DNA of 64,000 bases from an uncultured Phocaeicola sp. (GCA_944321015.1 CALUJS010000009.1:1-64000); one strand, 5' to 3'; numbered from the stretch's first letter, positions 47,119 to 56,491 are shown. The notes: generated from the letters alone by a model not told the origin. Translations and numbers: made by a program.

Positions 47119-48750
47119 TCATAATCGTATAAAAACATGGAAGATGTTCATTATAAGAAGAATAAGGAATAAGAGAAATACAACGATGCCTAAGGACACA
47201 AATACAAACAGCATGTATTTTATGGGTTTAGGTAGTGTGTCTAAAAGTGTTTGTTTAATAGGCAATGCTGCAGCAGGTGCTGCAGTGGATGTTTCTAGTG
47301 ACAAGCGCTCTACCGCTGCAATCAGCTCATCCATTTTCTTATTTTGGCTAGTCCCCATCATCGAAATCTCATTTTTCAATTCGTTTAAGCTAGCCAACTC
47401 AGCATCTAGTTTCTTGCCTTGTTCTTTTATGGCAGAGGCTACAGTTTCCAGCCTTTTAAGCTCGTCAAAGATATTGCTGTTCTCTTGAATCTTTCGTTTG
47501 AATATTTCCTGCTGTTCATCTAGAGCTTTATTAAATATGTCTTGTTTCCGAACAAGTGCCTCATTCATGCTTTGCATGCTTTTTTCTGCGTTGTCTTGCA
47601 AAGCATGCAGTGTTTGTTGCAGCCGATCATCCACAATGCCTACAGCTTGACTGATTGCCGCTTTACGCTGTTCGATGTCTTTTACTTCCTGCTCAAAGAA
47701 AGTCCCCATACGTTCAATTAATTGCGTACGGTTCATTTGTGAGTTGATGCTTTCATTCAACGTATTTACATGACCGATAAAATCATTCACATTTTGCAGA
47801 TATTGTCCGAAACGCTCTAACTGAGGTGTGTAACTTTGCAATTCACGCAATACTGAAACATTTGCAGTTGCCATTTTCTTGATGTCCAGTTGCTGGATGG
47901 CTTGCATTAATTCAATCTGATTCTCATAGGAGGTTTCTACTTTCTGTAACGCTTTATCCAATTTTGTAGTATTGGACGAAAACGAGCGGTTGAATTTTAG
48001 CAAGTTTTCCTGAAGCCTCATTAAGCTGTTTTCCGTTCCTCCCAATACGGGAAGCAATTCTGTCTGAATCCAAGTATAGAACTGATTCTTGTCGTTTTCT
48101 ACTTTCGAAGAAGCTCTTTTGGCCGACCAAGAACCAATCGTCGTTAGGATAATCCCTACCAAACTGGCAATCATGGCAATGGCGACTCCACCCATCAGTG
48201 CTCCTATTGAATCGCTAGGTTTTTCAATGAATGCAGAGAATCCGCTTTTTATCGCAATATAACCGATACCAATAATAATGCCCAACATTGTCCCCATTAG
48301 TCCCATGTATAAAGGCATGGGAAGTTGCTTTTCGATCTCCTCATGTTGAGCATCGCAATAACGTTCTACCGTATCCTTTATTAGCAGGAAATCACCTGTT
48401 GCCCCTTTATTCTTCAGCAAATAGGCATTTATGGCATCTATTATTTGGATAAGGATGGGATGAAGCGTAGGATTATTTTCTTGGTCAAGAGCTTTGATGT
48501 ATGTAATCTCAACTTCATCTTTACCATCCTCCTCCGAAGGCTCTTTGTAAGCAATGCTAGATAAGCTTTTTACTGTATTGTCCGTAATCTCCGACAATGG
48601 CACATATGCCTTGGGAGCACGAAAACGGATTCCTTTAAAAATACTGATATATTTATGTATCAAAGAATTACTATTGAACCAAATGTATAATTGAATGAGT
48701 ACAATTACAATAACAGCTATAGTAATCAATATATAATGCTCTTCTTCCAT
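47119..48750 (-). CDS. MotA/TolQ/ExbB-like membrane protein with long coiled coil (ZorA-like)
   Basis: A 543-residue protein: an N-terminal helix (6-24), a cytoplasmic loop, then the stator helices (about 147-168, MGLMGTMLGIIIGIGYIAI; and 182-207, IGALMGGVAIAMIASLVGI). Helical coiled-coil sequence follows from about 225 to 480, and unusually there is one more membrane helix at the very end (about 513-540). ZorA of Zorya also has a long cytoplasmic tail, but a closing membrane helix is not what I know of that family. It probably forms a proton channel with the MotB-like protein, the tail transmitting force or a signal. Confidence 0.85.
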   Translation of the reverse strand: MEEEHYILITIAVIVIVLIQLYIWFNSNSLIHKYISIFKGIRFRAPKAYVPLSEITDNTVKSLSSIAYKEPSEEDGKDEVEITYIKALDQENNPTLHPILIQIIDAINAYLLKNKGATGDFLLIKDTVERYCDAQHEEIEKQLPMPLYMGLMGTMLGIIIGIGYIAIKSGFSAFIEKPSDSIGALMGGVAIAMIASLVGIILTTIGSWSAKRASSKVENDKNQFYTWIQTELLPVLGGTENSLMRLQENLLKFNRSFSSNTTKLDKALQKVETSYENQIELMQAIQQLDIKKMATANVSVLRELQSYTPQLERFGQYLQNVNDFIGHVNTLNESINSQMNRTQLIERMGTFFEQEVKDIEQRKAAISQAVGIVDDRLQQTLHALQDNAEKSMQSMNEALVRKQDIFNKALDEQQEIFKRKIQENSNIFDELKRLETVASAIKEQGKKLDAELASLNELKNEISMMGTSQNKKMDELIAAVERLSLETSTAAPAAALPIKQTLLDTLPKPIKYMLFVFVSLGIVVFLLFLILLIMNIFHVFIRL

Positions 48751-48759
48751 AATATACTT

Positions 48760-49626
48760 TTATTTAATAAACATGATTTCTGCCTTTTTTATTACTCTCC
48801 AAATGCCGGCTTCTATTTGTTCTACTTGCCCGGCATTTACGTTTGCTATTTTCTTGGCATTTATGGAACTTCCTCTGGTTTCGCAAAATTGTTCCAGAAT
48901 ATATTCTTTGTTCTTTATTGCTCTCAGCATCTGTTCATCTTTCTCATAGACCGTAAACCGGGCGACATTGCCTTGCTCCACCTTAATAATATAGATTGCT
49001 TCCATTTCCTCTGTTGTCTTAAGGCAACCGTTTTGTAATGGCTTGGCATATATCGTTTTATCAGGTTCTCTGCGAGGTGGTTGATAGGCATTCCTTTTTC
49101 CCTCATCATGCTCACCTTGACTTCCTGTTTTTTCCAACATTGGCTTACAGTCATTAATAACTTCTTTTTTGATAACTTCAACATCCTGCGCTATTTTATC
49201 TATTTTTTCTTCTGTTATGACTATTCGGCGAGCAGGCGTATGACGATAACCAGCCTGAGTGTCATTATTCTGATCTCGTTCTATTGCTTTCAGTTTCTTG
49301 TATATCTTGTGACATCCCCAAATAATCATGCTCAACAATAGAATGATGATAGCAACCACTCCTATGGCTACCCAGCGAACAATACTGAGCAATTTTGTTC
49401 CCGCTTTCTTGTCATTTCTCTGTTCCATCTTATTTATTACTTTATTGGCTATTTTATCTATGTCGTTGTCTGTTATGAAATGGTTATTATCGCACTCCGG
49501 TACGATTGCCTTTGCAGAGGCTACATTCATTTCTGTTGAATCTTTCATAGTCGATGGCTGTTCAACCGGATATATTAACAGATTGGCACAGAATATTAAC
49601 ACAAAACATATAATAATCTTTTTCAT
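48760..49626 (-). CDS. Membrane protein of the tubulin/motor operon, unknown family
   Basis: A 288-residue protein with an N-terminal signal or helix (1-20), a helical segment, a second hydrophobic helix (about 86-110, VRWVAIGVVAIIILLLSMIIW), then a charged linker and a C-terminal alpha/beta part (about 215-288). No family recognised. It is placed between the actin-fold gene (8 bp) and the MotA-like gene (9 bp), so it is a likely structural link between the cytoplasmic NTPases and the motor. Confidence 0.7.
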   Translation of the reverse strand: MKKIIICFVLIFCANLLIYPVEQPSTMKDSTEMNVASAKAIVPECDNNHFITDNDIDKIANKVINKMEQRNDKKAGTKLLSIVRWVAIGVVAIIILLLSMIIWGCHKIYKKLKAIERDQNNDTQAGYRHTPARRIVITEEKIDKIAQDVEVIKKEVINDCKPMLEKTGSQGEHDEGKRNAYQPPRREPDKTIYAKPLQNGCLKTTEEMEAIYIIKVEQGNVARFTVYEKDEQMLRAIKNKEYILEQFCETRGSSINAKKIANVNAGQVEQIEAGIWRVIKKAEIMFIK

Positions 49627-49634
49627 AAGCTTTT

Positions 49635-52600
49635 TTATTTATAAACTTCTTGAGCAACCATGTTTAAAATACCAGTAAAAGGATAAAAGAAAAGAGTTTC
49701 TTCTATTTTGGGTTCTACTCCTATTTGCTCTATCTCTTCTTTCTTGGCATTGATGCCATTCTTCAGATAAGTCTTAATGTCTTTCAAGCAATACTTTTTG
49801 ACCGTATCCCATTTGACACGTTCCGAATCAAACTTTTCTACATAAGAAAACTTCTCATTCAAATCGAAAAACAACTGAATGGCTTTCTTTACTTCCTCTT
49901 GCACATTTTCTTCCAAAGTCATATCAATGTCGTCATACTTCAGATCCTTCGCGACAAATGTCTGAGACGCATCCCCTAGCAAAGTTTGTTTCAACGCCAT
50001 AATGCTTGAATAGTCTTGAGGCTTTGCATTTAACAATCCGCCTTTACAAGTCGCTTCCTTAGGATTTTCCACTTCACGGATAATTGTTAAACCATCGTCA
50101 TTATAAGACTGCTCATACACAGCTTCAAATATTAGCTTGGTGAAATCTTCCAACGTAACATCATTGGGAGTTAATACATTCAACACTTTAGAACCATTGC
50201 CACTAAACGTGATATGTCTTGGCATACTCATATTCTTTGTTTTCATTATATTCGCAACATGATAGATAATAACGAAATAAAACAATATGAAAGCATATTT
50301 ACCGCAGCCATCTTGCGCCAGAGTCTTATTAAAATCAATTACTATTTTCTTATTTAGCACGCTCTTATTGCCTGCCAAAGAGAAAAAGAAAGAAATAATA
50401 TCGGTTGACACCTTCTGCTGAACCAGTCCTTGCATTATTTCACAAAGCTCATCCAAACCATTCTCTGCCAATTTATTGTAAATTTCGTCTTTAAAGCGAT
50501 TGACAAAGCCATTGCAATCAGAGTCAAAACCATATCCGTCTCCCCAAATACTGTTGGCTGCAAATCGGAAAGAAGTCAATAGTTCCTCTTTCCCGTTATT
50601 TACAATCAACACATCGGTAGTACCTCCACCTATATCAATAGAAACAACATCTGTGGTTGCATTTCTTTTCTTTTTATAAAAGTAATAAGGAGCAAGCGAT
50701 TCCGACATTGGAATAACATTGGAAACATCTTCACCAAAATTCTGTTTGTATAGAACTTTCCATATCTCCTGAAACTTATTAAATCGCCCTTCTGTCATAC
50801 TGGCAGGATAAAACCACACAATTTTCGTACTTTTCAAATCTCCGCCATTCAATAAAACTTTATTACGCAAAACCAAGAATAAAGCATTCAGATAATGACT
50901 AACCTTCTCTTGTGCATGAGGTTCATTTGACCATTTCAGGTTGGTTGTGACTTTGTTGTAACTTGCAATCATGGCTTTTTCATAGACAAACGGAATATTG
51001 GTATTTGCCATTGGGAATACAGCTTGGTTCCAATTCGTGTCATATCCTTCAGATAGCACAGTTCGTATGGGGAATTTGAATTCATCACCAATCGTATCCG
51101 GCAAATAGTCTTGATGTAGAACTTGCAATGCAGACATAGCGCCGCTTAAATCGTTTAGCTTAGATAGCTGCAAATCTTTGTCCGTTATTTCAAACGGGAG
51201 AGATGTAGAACCATTCTCCGAATATTCTATATATGTATTGGTCGTTCCGAAATCAATGGCAAAAACGAACTGCTTGTTACCATTCTTTTTCTTCCATATC
51301 GGGACAATGCATCCTCTTATGTTTTCATTGCATTGCAAAACGATATAGTCAAAATTCGAGTCAAGGATATATGTTTCATTGAAAGCATAACTTGTATCCT
51401 TTACATTTCTTTCCGCCTTTCCTGTTATCTCGACAGGTTGATCTCCTTGGAAAAAGGTTAAATCAATCTTTTCTTTACTTCCATAGTCCCTCACCAACGC
51501 GATACGATAATGAGGAACATCACTCTCTGTAAACCTTATTGAAGAAAATAAAGCTACGCCAAAATGCCGCTTAATAATACCTCCTTTATTATGTTCGGGC
51601 TCTGCCATCGAGTCGTAGAAATACAAACGCTCGTATGTGATGTATTCATTTCTTTGAATAGGCACTCTCAGAATAGCTTTTACACCTCCGGCATTAGGGA
51701 CCAATTTAAACATGCTCTTCCCGTCGGGCATGGTTCCTTGAAGTTCGTCAATCGTGAAATAAGAGAAGAATTCTTTCCGAAGAGGTAATAAATAACAATC
51801 TTTTAAGTCTACGCCGCCATTGAAGAATTCTTTTGGGTTAAACGTATTTTCATCCCACAGAATATAGTCTTCAAGAAAATCTCCGATGGTCAGATACGGA
51901 TATTTCGTACCATCATCCGGCAAGGTTCGATTTTGCAATAAGCGGCTGTCGTTGTAAGGAACTTGGGTATTTTTATCCCATGTAGCAATCGTATAGTGCA
52001 GTGGTTTGGTGTACATGTCAACAGGAAGCACGAGAGGCAATTTAGCATCTTTGCAAATAGAAGAGTTGATTTGGAAATCACTCTGTACGTTTGTAATTCC
52101 CTTCTTCTTTTTAATAGGGTAATCCAATACTTCTACAAGGTTTGCGCCAGAAGTGACGGACAGTTCTTCATAATATGCATTGTATGACTGTACATCTAAA
52201 GCACTAATCTTTGCCTTCTGTGTATTACTTAATTTCTCAAAGTTTAATTCCAAATAGGCATAAATTTCCGGATATAGACTTGCAAAGTCTGGCATGCTTT
52301 TTTGAATGCAATACCAATACATCTGATAATCAAAATCGCGCTTATACAGAGGTTGAAACTCTCCATCAAAGGCTTTGTCTTTGCCAAAACTAATATGCTT
52401 GGATACATACGACAAGTCATTGGCTGAAGTGAAAAACAACGTTGCCGGCGAAGTGGCTCCGATGATATTCATTTGCCTCGGTTTGTTCGGTCCTATATAG
52501 TCCAAAAGGTAAATCCGGTCAAGTTGTCCAAAGTTAAAAGCATCTGCGTCTTGTTCTAAATAAAGGCGCAACGTTTCTCCAAACAAGCGGTGTTTGTCAT

Positions 52601-52952
52601 TGGCAGAATTGAGCAATGTTTGTAAATCACTCTTACTATCCCATACGAGTATACGCACTTTGTCTCTGAATTTATCTATATTGAAGAAAATCTCTCCAAC
52701 ATCGAGACAATCGGACACCAGCTTATGATGAATAGAGTCTCCATCCAAATCCTTACTGTCTGTTATGATTTTGAATGCGGTTTTAACCAAATCCATCCGG
52801 GCAAAAGGAGACGGGATGGACGTAATTTCTTTTTTGCAGGTAGCTCCATTCGGATCTTTTATAGCCTTGATCGCTGCATCTCCATAGGCTGAAGAGCTTC
52901 CCCAACCTTCCAGATTGTTATCACCGGTATGTAATCTAAAAACTTTTCCCAT
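49635..52952 (-). CDS. Large actin/Hsp70-fold ATPase with 560-residue N-terminal extension
   Basis: A 1105-residue protein. The first 560 residues have no motif I recognise and appear globular alpha/beta. The ASKHA ATPase begins at about 563 with FAIDFGTTNTYIEYS (phosphate 1), SIDIGGGTTDVLIV at about 770 (phosphate 2) and ITFSGNGSKVL at about 914 (adenosine). The last 150 residues are helical. It is much larger than DnaK and lacks its substrate-binding domain. It sits 2 bp after the tubulin-like gene, so the two NTPases are translated together. By eye the gene is clearly richer in AT than the flanking housekeeping genes. Confidence 0.85.
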   Translation of the reverse strand: MGKVFRLHTGDNNLEGWGSSSAYGDAAIKAIKDPNGATCKKEITSIPSPFARMDLVKTAFKIITDSKDLDGDSIHHKLVSDCLDVGEIFFNIDKFRDKVRILVWDSKSDLQTLLNSANDKHRLFGETLRLYLEQDADAFNFGQLDRIYLLDYIGPNKPRQMNIIGATSPATLFFTSANDLSYVSKHISFGKDKAFDGEFQPLYKRDFDYQMYWYCIQKSMPDFASLYPEIYAYLELNFEKLSNTQKAKISALDVQSYNAYYEELSVTSGANLVEVLDYPIKKKKGITNVQSDFQINSSICKDAKLPLVLPVDMYTKPLHYTIATWDKNTQVPYNDSRLLQNRTLPDDGTKYPYLTIGDFLEDYILWDENTFNPKEFFNGGVDLKDCYLLPLRKEFFSYFTIDELQGTMPDGKSMFKLVPNAGGVKAILRVPIQRNEYITYERLYFYDSMAEPEHNKGGIIKRHFGVALFSSIRFTESDVPHYRIALVRDYGSKEKIDLTFFQGDQPVEITGKAERNVKDTSYAFNETYILDSNFDYIVLQCNENIRGCIVPIWKKKNGNKQFVFAIDFGTTNTYIEYSENGSTSLPFEITDKDLQLSKLNDLSGAMSALQVLHQDYLPDTIGDEFKFPIRTVLSEGYDTNWNQAVFPMANTNIPFVYEKAMIASYNKVTTNLKWSNEPHAQEKVSHYLNALFLVLRNKVLLNGGDLKSTKIVWFYPASMTEGRFNKFQEIWKVLYKQNFGEDVSNVIPMSESLAPYYFYKKKRNATTDVVSIDIGGGTTDVLIVNNGKEELLTSFRFAANSIWGDGYGFDSDCNGFVNRFKDEIYNKLAENGLDELCEIMQGLVQQKVSTDIISFFFSLAGNKSVLNKKIVIDFNKTLAQDGCGKYAFILFYFVIIYHVANIMKTKNMSMPRHITFSGNGSKVLNVLTPNDVTLEDFTKLIFEAVYEQSYNDDGLTIIREVENPKEATCKGGLLNAKPQDYSSIMALKQTLLGDASQTFVAKDLKYDDIDMTLEENVQEEVKKAIQLFFDLNEKFSYVEKFDSERVKWDTVKKYCLKDIKTYLKNGINAKKEEIEQIGVEPKIEETLFFYPFTGILNMVAQEVYK

Positions 52953-52954
52953 AC

Positions 52955-54397
52955 TTAAGCTAATTTTTTATCTTCCACTAATTTATTTACTGTCTGATAG
53001 AGCAGTTCGATGAAACGAGCTTCTGTACTTAAATTATTAGAGATTTTGGGCTCAATGTCACACAAATAGTAATCAAACAAATCATAGTTGCTTCTGTAGT
53101 TGATAACCTTTCCGGGTTTTACGCCTTTGACAAAACCAAACACGTCTTTCTTCATTTCTTCCAAATGAAAAGGAGAAAATCTCCGGCGGTTGGATGCCAT
53201 TTCCTTTAGCCATTGCAAGTAGTTTTCTTTCACCGCCCTTAGATGGGAGCTAAAAAAGATGCCATTGAAAAAATTGTCATCGAAAGGACGTTTGCCTTTA
53301 GTCCATTTCTGCGATTGGGAAGAAGATAGATGCTCATTCAGGAATTTGCAGAACAAGGTGAACTCAGTCATTGGGCGTTGAATCTCTTTTCGAGTGATGC
53401 CATAGAAGCTGGAAAATATCATTTCCTCATCATCCGCTTCTGCGCCAAACTCCTTGTAAATGGGGCGCAGAGCTTTGCCTTTTGAAGATTGCAAAATATC
53501 ATTGTCCATCTTGCAGAAATCTACAATTGCCAACGCCGCCAGCAATTCAATGATATGTGCTTTGTTTGCCTGAGTCGGGCCACCTACGCTGTATGCATAC
53601 GTATCATAAATGTCATCAGCAATGTAATAGAAGGCATTCAATGAATTGTTTCCGCTAATGTTTTTGTCATAATATTCCAATGCAGCCTTTGCTTTCGAGA
53701 TAAAAGTGGAACTGTCGATGTCGTTTTTGCCATCTGTGCTCTGAGCTAGGTTGAAATAAGGCAATACGGTTATGGCACCAATAGCTGCATCCTTAATGTT
53801 TCCCGCATTCGGAAAGTTCATGTCTATTCCGCGCAGGTTTTTCAGCAGCAAGGGGAATCCGCTAGCCCCCGTGCCTCCAAAAATGGAGCTGACAATGAAG
53901 ATACGGTCACCCGGTCGGAAGCTGTTGGCAAAATCAAAAAATGCCTCCGATTGTGCAAACTGATTTAAAACCACGCTGCCAATGTTGGGATTTCCTTTGA
54001 AGCCAACATCCATGTCCGAGCCCAAATTCTTTGCTGAAAATAACATATAGGCCAATGCCTGATTGGCAATATCCAAAGAAGCGAAATCCATGTATTGCTG
54101 GAATTTATTATTTTGCGTATTCGATAATTCCAACCGATAGCCGGGAATCAATTCACTTATTTGAGTCTTGAAGAAGTTGTTCTTCATGTCGCTGGTAAAA
54201 TGAAGCTGCTCGTTTATATACTGATAATCCCGAAGAAAAGAGATTGTCCGCGTCAGGTCGGCAGCCGCCGCATCGGGGTCAATGAATATCGGAACAATTT
54301 CATCCACCTCTATTTTCACCCCTGTTGTCAACAGCATAGCAAGAGCTTTCATCACCCGTGCGCCCGTGCCTCCGATGCAAAAGACATATGTTTTCAT
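52955..54397 (-). CDS. Tubulin/FtsZ-fold GTPase (Tubulin_2-like)
   Basis: A 480-residue protein. The N-terminal CIGGTGARVMKA (residues 7-18) and the tubulin signature IFGGTGASG (residues 172-180) mark a tubulin/FtsZ-fold nucleotide site. An acidic strand IFIDPDAAA (37-45) supplies further contacts. It resembles the Tubulin_2 (tubulin-like) family, which is found in varied conflict-type loci, more than FtsZ or TubZ. The last 200 residues are helical and carry no FtsZ-type tail. It may form filaments or act as a switch; it is third in the operon. Confidence 0.82.
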   Translation of the reverse strand: MKTYVFCIGGTGARVMKALAMLLTTGVKIEVDEIVPIFIDPDAAAADLTRTISFLRDYQYINEQLHFTSDMKNNFFKTQISELIPGYRLELSNTQNNKFQQYMDFASLDIANQALAYMLFSAKNLGSDMDVGFKGNPNIGSVVLNQFAQSEAFFDFANSFRPGDRIFIVSSIFGGTGASGFPLLLKNLRGIDMNFPNAGNIKDAAIGAITVLPYFNLAQSTDGKNDIDSSTFISKAKAALEYYDKNISGNNSLNAFYYIADDIYDTYAYSVGGPTQANKAHIIELLAALAIVDFCKMDNDILQSSKGKALRPIYKEFGAEADDEEMIFSSFYGITRKEIQRPMTEFTLFCKFLNEHLSSSQSQKWTKGKRPFDDNFFNGIFFSSHLRAVKENYLQWLKEMASNRRRFSPFHLEEMKKDVFGFVKGVKPGKVINYRSNYDLFDYYLCDIEPKISNNLSTEARFIELLYQTVNKLVEDKKLA

Positions 54398-54408
54398 GAG
54401 TATAGGTT

Positions 54409-54912
54409 TTAGAATTTAATAAAAGGAGAATATTTTGCTACACGGCTCCACCAATGGAGCAAAAACGATAAGATTATAAAGAATAAGAACGCCATGAACA
54501 TGTTGCTTATACCAAAGCTCCAGCATTCGCCCGGAATGGAAATCAGGTATTGGATAATTTCACCATTCTCATCTCGTGAATACAACAATTCATCGGGAAT
54601 CTTTCCGGCATCATAATCCGACTGAACACAATAATAGCCAACAAACAAAGCAATGGCGCTGTTAACCAATGCCACAATCAGCCAGCTCCACCATTTGCAG
54701 AACCGAGGATGATCTATTACGTAATAATATAATATCACCATCAATAGAGATATGCCCAATGTATAAAGCCCTATCGTGTTATATCTCAGTTCCAAATCGT
54801 ATGCGCCGGATACAGGATTGTACCCCCACAAATATTGCGACAGATAATCAGAATAGAATGACTTAAACCAGCAATACCAATTGCCTAAAAACAACTCAAA
54901 AAATGTTCCCAT
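54409..54912 (-). CDS. Small integral membrane protein of the operon
   Basis: A 167-residue protein with about three to four membrane helices (TIGLYTLGISLLMVILYYYV, WLIVALVNSAIALFVGYY, MFMAFLFFIILSFLLHWW) and an aromatic-rich N-terminus. No family recognised. It lies between the VWA-like lipoprotein gene (7 bp) and the tubulin-like gene (11 bp). Confidence 0.75.
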   Translation of the reverse strand: MGTFFELFLGNWYCWFKSFYSDYLSQYLWGYNPVSGAYDLELRYNTIGLYTLGISLLMVILYYYVIDHPRFCKWWSWLIVALVNSAIALFVGYYCVQSDYDAGKIPDELLYSRDENGEIIQYLISIPGECWSFGISNMFMAFLFFIILSFLLHWWSRVAKYSPFIKF

Positions 54913-54919
54913 AGTACGA

Positions 54920-56209
54920 TTAGTTTATTGTTATTTTAAATACTGCATAATCTTTCTGGCGTGCGGTGAAAGCGTCGTAAACACCTTCCAACAGATATTT
55001 CAATCCGTATGTTTTCTCTGTTGCTTCATCTTTTACCAAATCGTTTCCCACGGAATCAGTCTTGCATGCTATCCATTGCGGAAATTGATTTTTCAACGCT
55101 ATTGTCAAGTTGCCGCGCGAGGCTATCTGCGAGGATAAGCTAAAGATATGAGAAAATCGCCCGCTTCTTTGTTCTTTTACGGACAAGGCATAATCTTTAT
55201 TGCTGACTGCATAATGAGCAGCATTCAATATGTAGCTTTCATCCAATGGCAGCTGGTTTAAATTGGCGCCGAAAGAAAACATAAACATTCCTCTTTGCTT
55301 TCCTCTGTTTTCTTTTCGTATATTCCGGATGGCTGTTCGAGGATTTGCCCTGTCTGGTTCGAACCGGCCCAAACGAGGGGTCAGCAAGATGCCGTAGTCT
55401 ACTGTTTTAGGCGATGCCACTAACGTATAGACATTTTTCAATTCCGCTCCACTGCCTTTCAGAGGTTCCAACGTCACTTTATCCTGCAACTGCTTAATGT
55501 GCGACGTGCTTCCTATCAGCCAAATGTAGAAAGGGCGCCCTCCTTTATAATATTTCGGTTGGTCAAATTTATTATAAAATCTGCCATCAAATAAAGAAGT
55601 CAATTGACATACAACAACAGACAAATCGTTGTTAGCCTTATCCAAAGCAGATATGAACGACTTCTTGATTCGCGTTCGTTGTTCCAACAAATAATTATTC
55701 AGGCTTTGAGGAGAAGAGACATATTTCTTCCCCGGCGAAACAATGCAGTCAGAGATAAAGATGGAGATGTCTTCTTTGTCATGACGCTGCAATATGGAAT
55801 CTAAAACTACCGCAATATCAGAAGTTCCAAGGTTTCCTCCATGCTTTCTGAAATCAACAGGCTCTATGTTGTGTATAAATGTTTCCACATCGTGGCCTCG
55901 CGAAATCACTTTGCTATTTATATAATTCAGATTTAACGTATCGATAAGTTTGCTGATTTGCAGCTCTGTCAAGTAAGCATAGACAGACTGTTCAAATCCG
56001 GTATTCCCTTTGACATATCCGTCCATGCTTCCGGAATTTTCCAAATAGACATTGATGTCTTGAATTGGTTGTATGGCCGTTGGCTTTCTTGTTATCGCTG
56101 AAAGGGAATCTGTGTTTTCGGACGTTTCTGTTCCCTCATCAGGCCCGTCGCAACACACCAATAGAGCCATTAACAAAGTTCCGACTAAGATGAAGCATGT
56201 TTTATTCAT
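54920..56209 (-). CDS. VWA-like lipoprotein, first gene of the tubulin/motor operon
   Basis: A 429-residue protein with a lipoprotein-type signal (hydrophobic 6-18, then CC) and a von Willebrand factor A-like domain from about residue 50: DINVYLENSGSMDGY at the metal site, DIAVVLDSIL and DISIFISDCIVS. The MIDAS starts with Glu-Asn-Ser-Gly-Ser instead of Asp-x-Ser-x-Ser, so metal binding may differ. The start at 56209 gives the cleanest signal; ATGs at 56215 and 56242 are alternatives. The structured RNA copy B and a full promoter lie upstream. Confidence 0.75.
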   Translation of the reverse strand: MNKTCFILVGTLLMALLVCCDGPDEGTETSENTDSLSAITRKPTAIQPIQDINVYLENSGSMDGYVKGNTGFEQSVYAYLTELQISKLIDTLNLNYINSKVISRGHDVETFIHNIEPVDFRKHGGNLGTSDIAVVLDSILQRHDKEDISIFISDCIVSPGKKYVSSPQSLNNYLLEQRTRIKKSFISALDKANNDLSVVVCQLTSLFDGRFYNKFDQPKYYKGGRPFYIWLIGSTSHIKQLQDKVTLEPLKGSGAELKNVYTLVASPKTVDYGILLTPRLGRFEPDRANPRTAIRNIRKENRGKQRGMFMFSFGANLNQLPLDESYILNAAHYAVSNKDYALSVKEQRSGRFSHIFSLSSQIASRGNLTIALKNQFPQWIACKTDSVGNDLVKDEATEKTYGLKYLLEGVYDAFTARQKDYAVFKITIN

Positions 56210-56263
56210 TTCCATGTTTTTCTGCGTCTTCCAGCTCCCCAAGACAATATCTGTTAATAAAAA

Positions 56264-56437
56264 GAAGCGTGGAACTGCGTGCTATTCCACGTTCTTGAAG
56301 GTCCTAGGAAAACCTGTTACACTATGTAATAGACAGCAGACCCACGCTTAAGCAGCGCGGGAACCGGCAAGTCCATTCTTGTGTAACTCATGAAAATTTC
56401 CTAGGTTTTCAAGAACAAGAATGAAGCATGACGCTTC
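56264..56437 (-). ncRNA. Structured RNA element, copy B
   Basis: A 174-nt stretch matches copy A (2613-2780) in architecture. GAAGCGT 56264-56270 pairs with ACGCTTC 56431-56437, TTCTTGAA 56292-56299 with TTCAAGAA 56408-56415, CCTAGGA 56303-56309 with TCCTAGG 56399-56405, and GTTACAC 56316-56322 with GTGTAAC 56381-56387. Three of these helices differ in sequence from copy A but still pair, which is compensatory change. Conserved primary sequence includes AGCGTGGG near the centre (minus strand). On the minus strand a final hairpin, CGTGGAA with TTCCACG, is followed by CTTCTTTTT, like a terminator. A strong promoter lies upstream at 56492-56522. Confidence 0.7.
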
Positions 56438-56491
56438 TCACAATATTTTATCAAAGTAATGAGTTACAAACGCTTTTGCTGCTCATCGCTG

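Noticed and set aside
46507..48750. Complete Zorya system
   Set aside because: ZorA- and ZorB-like genes are present, but no ZorC, ZorD (SNF2 helicase) or ZorE (HNH nuclease) lies nearby; the partners are tubulin, actin-fold, VWA and trypsin proteins.
46507..48750. Flagellar MotAB or TolQR/ExbBD genes
   Set aside because: No flagellar, Tol or TonB genes are linked, the MotA-like tail is far longer than in those families, and the operon partners are different.
52955..54397. Cell-division ftsZ or plasmid tubZ
   Set aside because: No division genes or partition genes are near; sequence outside the two GGTG sites is unlike FtsZ, and there is no FtsZ C-terminal tail.
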